64,000 nucleotides of DNA, from NCBI GenBank assembly GCA_022592435.1, contig JABYQS010000106.1, positions 62,001 to 126,000 of the forward strand, read 5' to 3'. The notes under the pieces are model-generated. The model was not told the origin of the DNA. It saw nothing but the letters and a program-made list of their open reading frames with translations, and did no database searches. This stretch comes from Cerioporus squamosus (lineage: Eukaryota > Basidiomycota > Agaricomycetes > Polyporales > Polyporaceae). The position numbers and the translations under genes were made by a program. Positions 59,951 through 64,000 of the stretch are shown here, one piece after another; position 1 is the first letter of the stretch, and each line of letters begins with the position of its first letter.

Positions 59951-60579
59951 TCGGAGACAGTTGAGCTGGGGCAGTGATGGGGAACCAAGATGCTGCCAGT
60001 GGACAGCAGCTAAGGTTAGAAAGGATGGCGGTGCGAGTGTTGTGCCAGCGCAGATGAAGGGACACATTGAGGCCGTTCAGCAGTTAGAGAGCGTCCAGGG
60101 TGACAGAGCTTAAAGGAGTACGGCGTCAGACCCAACTTTGGTACACAGCAAGCGGCAAAGCCAGCATGTCGTGGAGGATCCTGGAGGAGTAGCTGCGAGA
60201 ACTGGAGGCTAACCTTGTCAGTGCGTCCTCAGGGTCTTGACTTCGGTCGCCTGTGCATCGCACATGGGCGGGACTTTGAACGGAACTCGTGTGTTGATTC
60301 ATCTGAGTATTCTCTTGACCGCACGCCTGATTCGCCTACAGATTAACTCGTCTACCACTGCTCATGGGTCACCCAATTGGCCGGACCAATAGTGGTTGGG
60401 CTACAAGCAGCTGCAACGCTCGTATGCTGTACGAACTTGCGCCCGCACATATCTTCTATCGTAGTTGACGTGATTGGGTCAGACGCAACGGTCAGATATG
60501 GCGGGGGCGACTAGTGCGCATATCTCCGTGCCCATCGAGGAGACAGCGCCCAAGAGGTCACCGCATCGCTCTGCTCGAG
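59951..60579. other. Intergenic, upstream region of copy I
   Basis: The conserved module (CATGGGCGGGACTTTGAACG, 60263) and a CCAATTGG/CCAAT region near 60370 are the only signals I see. Confidence 0.5.
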
Positions 60580-60586
60580 TATAAAG
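60580..60586 (+). promoter_or_regulatory. TATA box of copy I
   Basis: CTCGAGTATAAAGCCCGGT lies 84 bp before the start, and is the same as for copy H. Confidence 0.7.
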
Positions 60587-60663
60587 CCCGGTTGTGGAAT
60601 GGTTGCCGTTGCTATCCCGCGGACCCGACAAGTCGAAGGCGACGGCCGTTACCTCACTCCAGC

Positions 60664-62408
60664 ATGTCTTCCGACGCAGATGCCGCCGCCGCCGCTATCG
60701 TATTCGAATTTGATGCTCTGTACGTTCTCGACTCCATGTTCAAACAGACAACACTTGCTCACACAGCTGGACAGCTATACTCAATGGTACTGCCAACTGG
60801 CAGCCTGTGGTGAGTTCCTGCCATCACAAGCTCGTTCTCGTCAATCTCACGTTTTCTCTCACCGCAGTTCTCTTCCTTTACGACATTTTCGTCACATTCA
60901 ATCGAGAAGTGGCCTCCTTCTGGGCTGTCAAGCGGACCGGAGCATCGTTCTTGTTCTTTGCGAACAGGTGGATTTCCATGACATTCTACACGATGGTGTT
61001 GGTCGTGTTTGCACCATTGCAGGTAAGTGGTGTTAGTATATGCCATTGGGACCATACTTGACTGGATTCAGAGGTGGGTGCATAGCCTCGCCGACTCCTG
61101 AGATCACTGCAGGTTTACTTGTGAACATGCAGTTGTTCTAGGGTCCGTAGCGCGATTGAGGTGATGCAAATACTGCAATTTGTTCCCGGTGCAGGTAAAC
61201 GGTCACCTTATCAGTCATAACGAAGCCACTAATGCATCATCACAAGTCTTCTCCGCTCTCCGTGCATATGTGTTGAGCACGAACAAGCTCCTCGGAATGC
61301 TCTTTCTCGTTTTGACTCTCGCGCCAGTAGGTGCCAACCTGGTGAGTAGATTGATATTACCTGAACGGTGTGGATAGACGCAACCAATTTGGGATGCAGG
61401 TTCACTTTGGCTATCCGCTTTTCGGACAAAACTACCCGCCGTTTGGATGCCTCCAGATAGTCATTATCAATCAGGCGATAGAATTAAGGTTTGGCTCTCT
61501 TCATCAGGCTCGTTCTCGTATGACATTGTATTGACTTTGTGTAGGCGTACGTTGGGGATCGTATCGGCAGCCGGAATGCGCACTCATCCAAGGAACCACA
61601 CAGTCACAATTGTCTCTCGAGTGCCCCTCATCCTTGCCGACATCCTGCTCATCTACATCACCTGGACGAAGCTAAGCAGTAGGGCCGCCCTGATGAATAT
61701 TCGACAGTCCAGGAGGATGTCGCTTTCATATACTCTGTCTCTTGATGGTATGTCTCTACAGCATAGTGATACATGTCTCAGTCATCGACAGGACTGTTTA
61801 CGGTACTTGTTCTACAGGAACCATATACTTCGTGTACGTGCTGCAGTACAGCTGTCCCTGGACTTTCTGACGGACCCAACACTTCTCATCAGAGTGTTGT
61901 TTATTTTGAACGTCCTCCACCTTGCCCTTTCTGTGACCGCGGTAAGCCCATACCGCTTCGCAGGAATGGCTCATCTTGCACCTCTGATCTTTGATGATTG
62001 TTGCCTGTGTAGCTGGCTGGGAGTCAGGCCAGCGGCGTGAGCTATGTCACTGCGTTCACTGCCCCGTACGCATCTCAGCGTAACCACAGTCTACTGCGAT
62101 TCTTGTCGACTCACAATCACTCTCTTCGCAGCCTGACAGCCATCCTCATCTCGCGGTTCCTTCTCGACCTGCAAGAAGCAAACCAGGCCGTCGTCCGAGT
62201 CGACCCCGACGATCCGCTGCATACTTCGAGGGACGCCTGGGACGACACACACAGCTTCCTTTCATCGCTCGGAGCATTCATCAACCCGGATCTTCCAGAG
62301 CGGTCTGACGGATTCGGCTCGCACGACGTCTCGCGCTCAGATGGAGTGGAGGAAGACAAGGCCCAGGCCTCTCAGGCCGCTGCACCTTCGTTGTCGTTGT
62401 CGGTGTAA
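60664..62408 (+). CDS. DUF6533 7TM protein, copy I
   Basis: This copy is intact. The start MSSDADAAAAAIVFEFDAL is followed by LFLYDIFVTFNREVASFW (the usual Cys of ACFW is Ser), ANRWISMTFYTMVLVVFAPL, SALRAYVLSTNKLLGMLFLV, SRVPLILADILLIYITW, VLFILNVLHLALSVTA, LTAILISRFLLDLQEANQ and the tail DDPLHTSRDAWDDTHSF, stop at 62406-62408. Micro-exons are AG (61072-61073) and GC (61545-61546, with an excellent GTACGT donor after it). The loop SFPSDK present in the sisters is replaced by APLQ. An upstream in-frame TGA before exon 4 excludes reading through without the micro-exon. Confidence 0.87.
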
Positions 62409-63242
62409 TCTGCACCTAGTTCGCTTGCTTGCAGCCTTGCTTCCCCGCAGCACATACTGCGCTCTTTCCATCTGCTTCCTAGTCTTGCCTCCAGTTCCAT
62501 CTTTCGTTGCGCCTCCTTTCTTGGGTTCTCATACACTGATAGAAGGTCTCAAAGTACTGTACCACTTCGCATTGATCCTCGTGCATTCAATGTATATCAA
62601 GCCGCGTCCGTTACATGCCCTCGCGTACGAAGTACTTGCATGTGTGCTATAGCGCATCTCTCCTCGCTCATCGGCTAAGGGTCAGGGAGTTCGGCGCGTA
62701 GCTCAGGAGTTCCTGGTTACAGTCGCGACCGCGCAGCGGAACGGTGTGCTAAAACCGTCCGAGCCTGAAGGAGGTAAGTACCATCCTACAACGTCGGCCG
62801 GTTAGAGATCATACGGTAGAAGTGGACAGGCGGCCCGGAGGTAAGTGCAAGGTCAGAAGCGTGGAGGTAAACAGCAGGGCGCACCGAGCGATAAGGACTT
62901 CCTCCATGCAACACAGCCTACTACGCAGCTTACGCAATTCCAAGAAACATGTTCCATAGATGGCGCAAGCTCCATTGAGTGCGGTATAGTCGAAGTTCAA
63001 GTTTGCTGAATGTCATGTCCGTAGGATTGGTGGCAACGATTTGCATGCCGGCGAGCGCCAGACTCCAGTGGTTTCCGATGGCCGCTGCTTCAGACTGCTC
63101 TCTCCTGTCCCTCTATGAGCTCATTCGCCACGCAAGTCCTCTTCCCGCCCTCTCACTTCGGCCCCGAACCACTCGCCCCTCCTTCTCTTATAATCTGTAC
63201 GATTTGATCGTGCAACCAATGTTCGCGCTCGTCCAGTATTAA
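62409..63242. other. Intergenic downstream of copy I
   Basis: No gene is supported. Confidence 0.5.
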
Positions 63243-63570
63243 GCATGGCCTCGTCCGGAAGTTCGACCGTCACCGGTTCACCACTGGGAGCGCCACCTTT
63301 TCTGGGCCATCTTCAACCTCCGTCCTCGACAACCCTGCGACCTTGACCACGTCGTCCGCGACTTCTGCAAGCACCAGTACTTCTGCGCGAGCCCGCTTGA
63401 GGACTGCCTCGGCTTCGACTCCGGTGTTGGTTGGCCTTGAGCTTGAGAGTGTGGGAGTGGCTTTATCGGGGTGGTTGTGCAGCGCCTTCTGCCTGCACGC
63501 AATAGCGGCCTCTTTCGACCCACGTACACGTACAAGCCTGACTATACATGTGCGATCGCGGTGCGTTGCG
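63243..63570 (+). repeat. Segmental duplication, right copy
   Basis: Shorter partner of 58738-59190 in the same orientation. One frame reads FTTGSATFSGPSSTSVLDNP followed by Ser/Thr-rich sequence (TSSATSASTSTSARARL) and a hydrophobic stretch. This resembles the stalk and C-terminal anchor of a surface protein, but no start or complete gene is visible. Confidence 0.6.
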
Positions 63571-64000
63571 CGCGGCCTTGGACTTCCATCGCCTTTCCTC
63601 TCTTTACTTATCTGATCCCTTCTTGCTGTCACCAGAGATGGCAATGCACGCTCGACTGACCGCAATCGTTTGGATGCCTCGACAGGAAGAGACTCGCCGG
63701 TGCGACTACATTCCACTTTATCGCCGTCTGCACTCAAAATCCATGAAGGGAACCCGTCAGCTTCGTGCAGCATGTCACGCGAACGGTTCCCTTTGGACTT
63801 GCAAAGCGCACCGATATATCATCGCCACTCCGCAGGCACGGAAGGCACCGCCTTGACACAGGACACGGCCGCGGCGAACTTCTTTGGTGGGCGTGGGACA
63901 AGCCAGCCAGACCGACGGCCATGAGCAGTACACGTCCCGCCGAGCCTAGCAAGACCTTGCAACCAGTTTCATTCGGGCTCGGTAGCCTCTGAAGTATACA

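Noticed and set aside
62680..62760. tRNA-like segment (GCGTAGCTCAG...)
   Set aside because: It has a D-arm-like start, but no matching anticodon stem or TTCGA T-loop could be folded.

Overview
The window is nuclear DNA of a filamentous basidiomycete, most likely a wood-decaying Agaricomycete of the Polyporales. Nearly every gene is cut by 45-70 nt GT-AG introns. The carbohydrate-active set (AA9 monooxygenase, subfamily-C-like GH45 endoglucanase, GH16 glucanase) is white-rot-like, and the dominant family is DUF6533, which is expanded in these fungi. All gene models below were built by reading splice sites by eye.

The backbone is a dispersed family of nine DUF6533 genes, called copies A to I here. 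They are predicted seven-helix membrane proteins with an acidic cytosolic tail. A (1-467, truncated by the window edge), B (1855-3634), D (25810-27556), G (50405-52204), H (55011-56766) and I (60664-62408) are on the + strand. C (18985-20989), E (34813-36574) and F (38147-39875) are on the - strand. D, F, G, H and I look intact. B is a pseudogene. C is interrupted by a 243-bp miniature transposon. E has a one-base deletion that may be rescued by exon skipping. Eight of eight testable copies keep their reading frame only if two separate 2-nt micro-exons are spliced in, which is the most unusual signal in the window.

Between these copies lie ordinary genes. They are a secreted GH16 glucanase (7139-8460); PEX7 (-, 11292-12571) head-to-head with a SIRT4-like sirtuin (+, 12643-14256) over a 71-bp shared promoter; an AA9 LPMO (-, 15020-16016); a cysteine-rich type I membrane protein (-, 17114-18229); tRNA-Val(AAC) (18583-18656); a decayed F-box/LRR-like gene (-, about 23369-24480); an NDUFAF7/MidA methyltransferase (27934-29614); a secreted type-B carboxylesterase (30335-32681); a small secreted protein (33718-34302); an unrecognised acidic coiled-coil protein (41464-42872); MMS19 (-, 43196-47551); and a GH45 endoglucanase (48328-49136).

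Mobile and repeated DNA consists of miniature inverted-repeat elements at 6107-6532, 9276-9475 and 19742-19984, GC-rich elements near 57834-57979 and 58268-58410, a direct segmental duplication (58738-59190 and 63243-63570) flanking copy I, and a decayed partial copy of the 41464 gene at about 59470-59950. Housekeeping genes (PEX7, sirtuin, MMS19, NDUFAF7) therefore alternate with fast-evolving accessory genes: secreted plant-wall enzymes and orphan 7TM receptor-like proteins.
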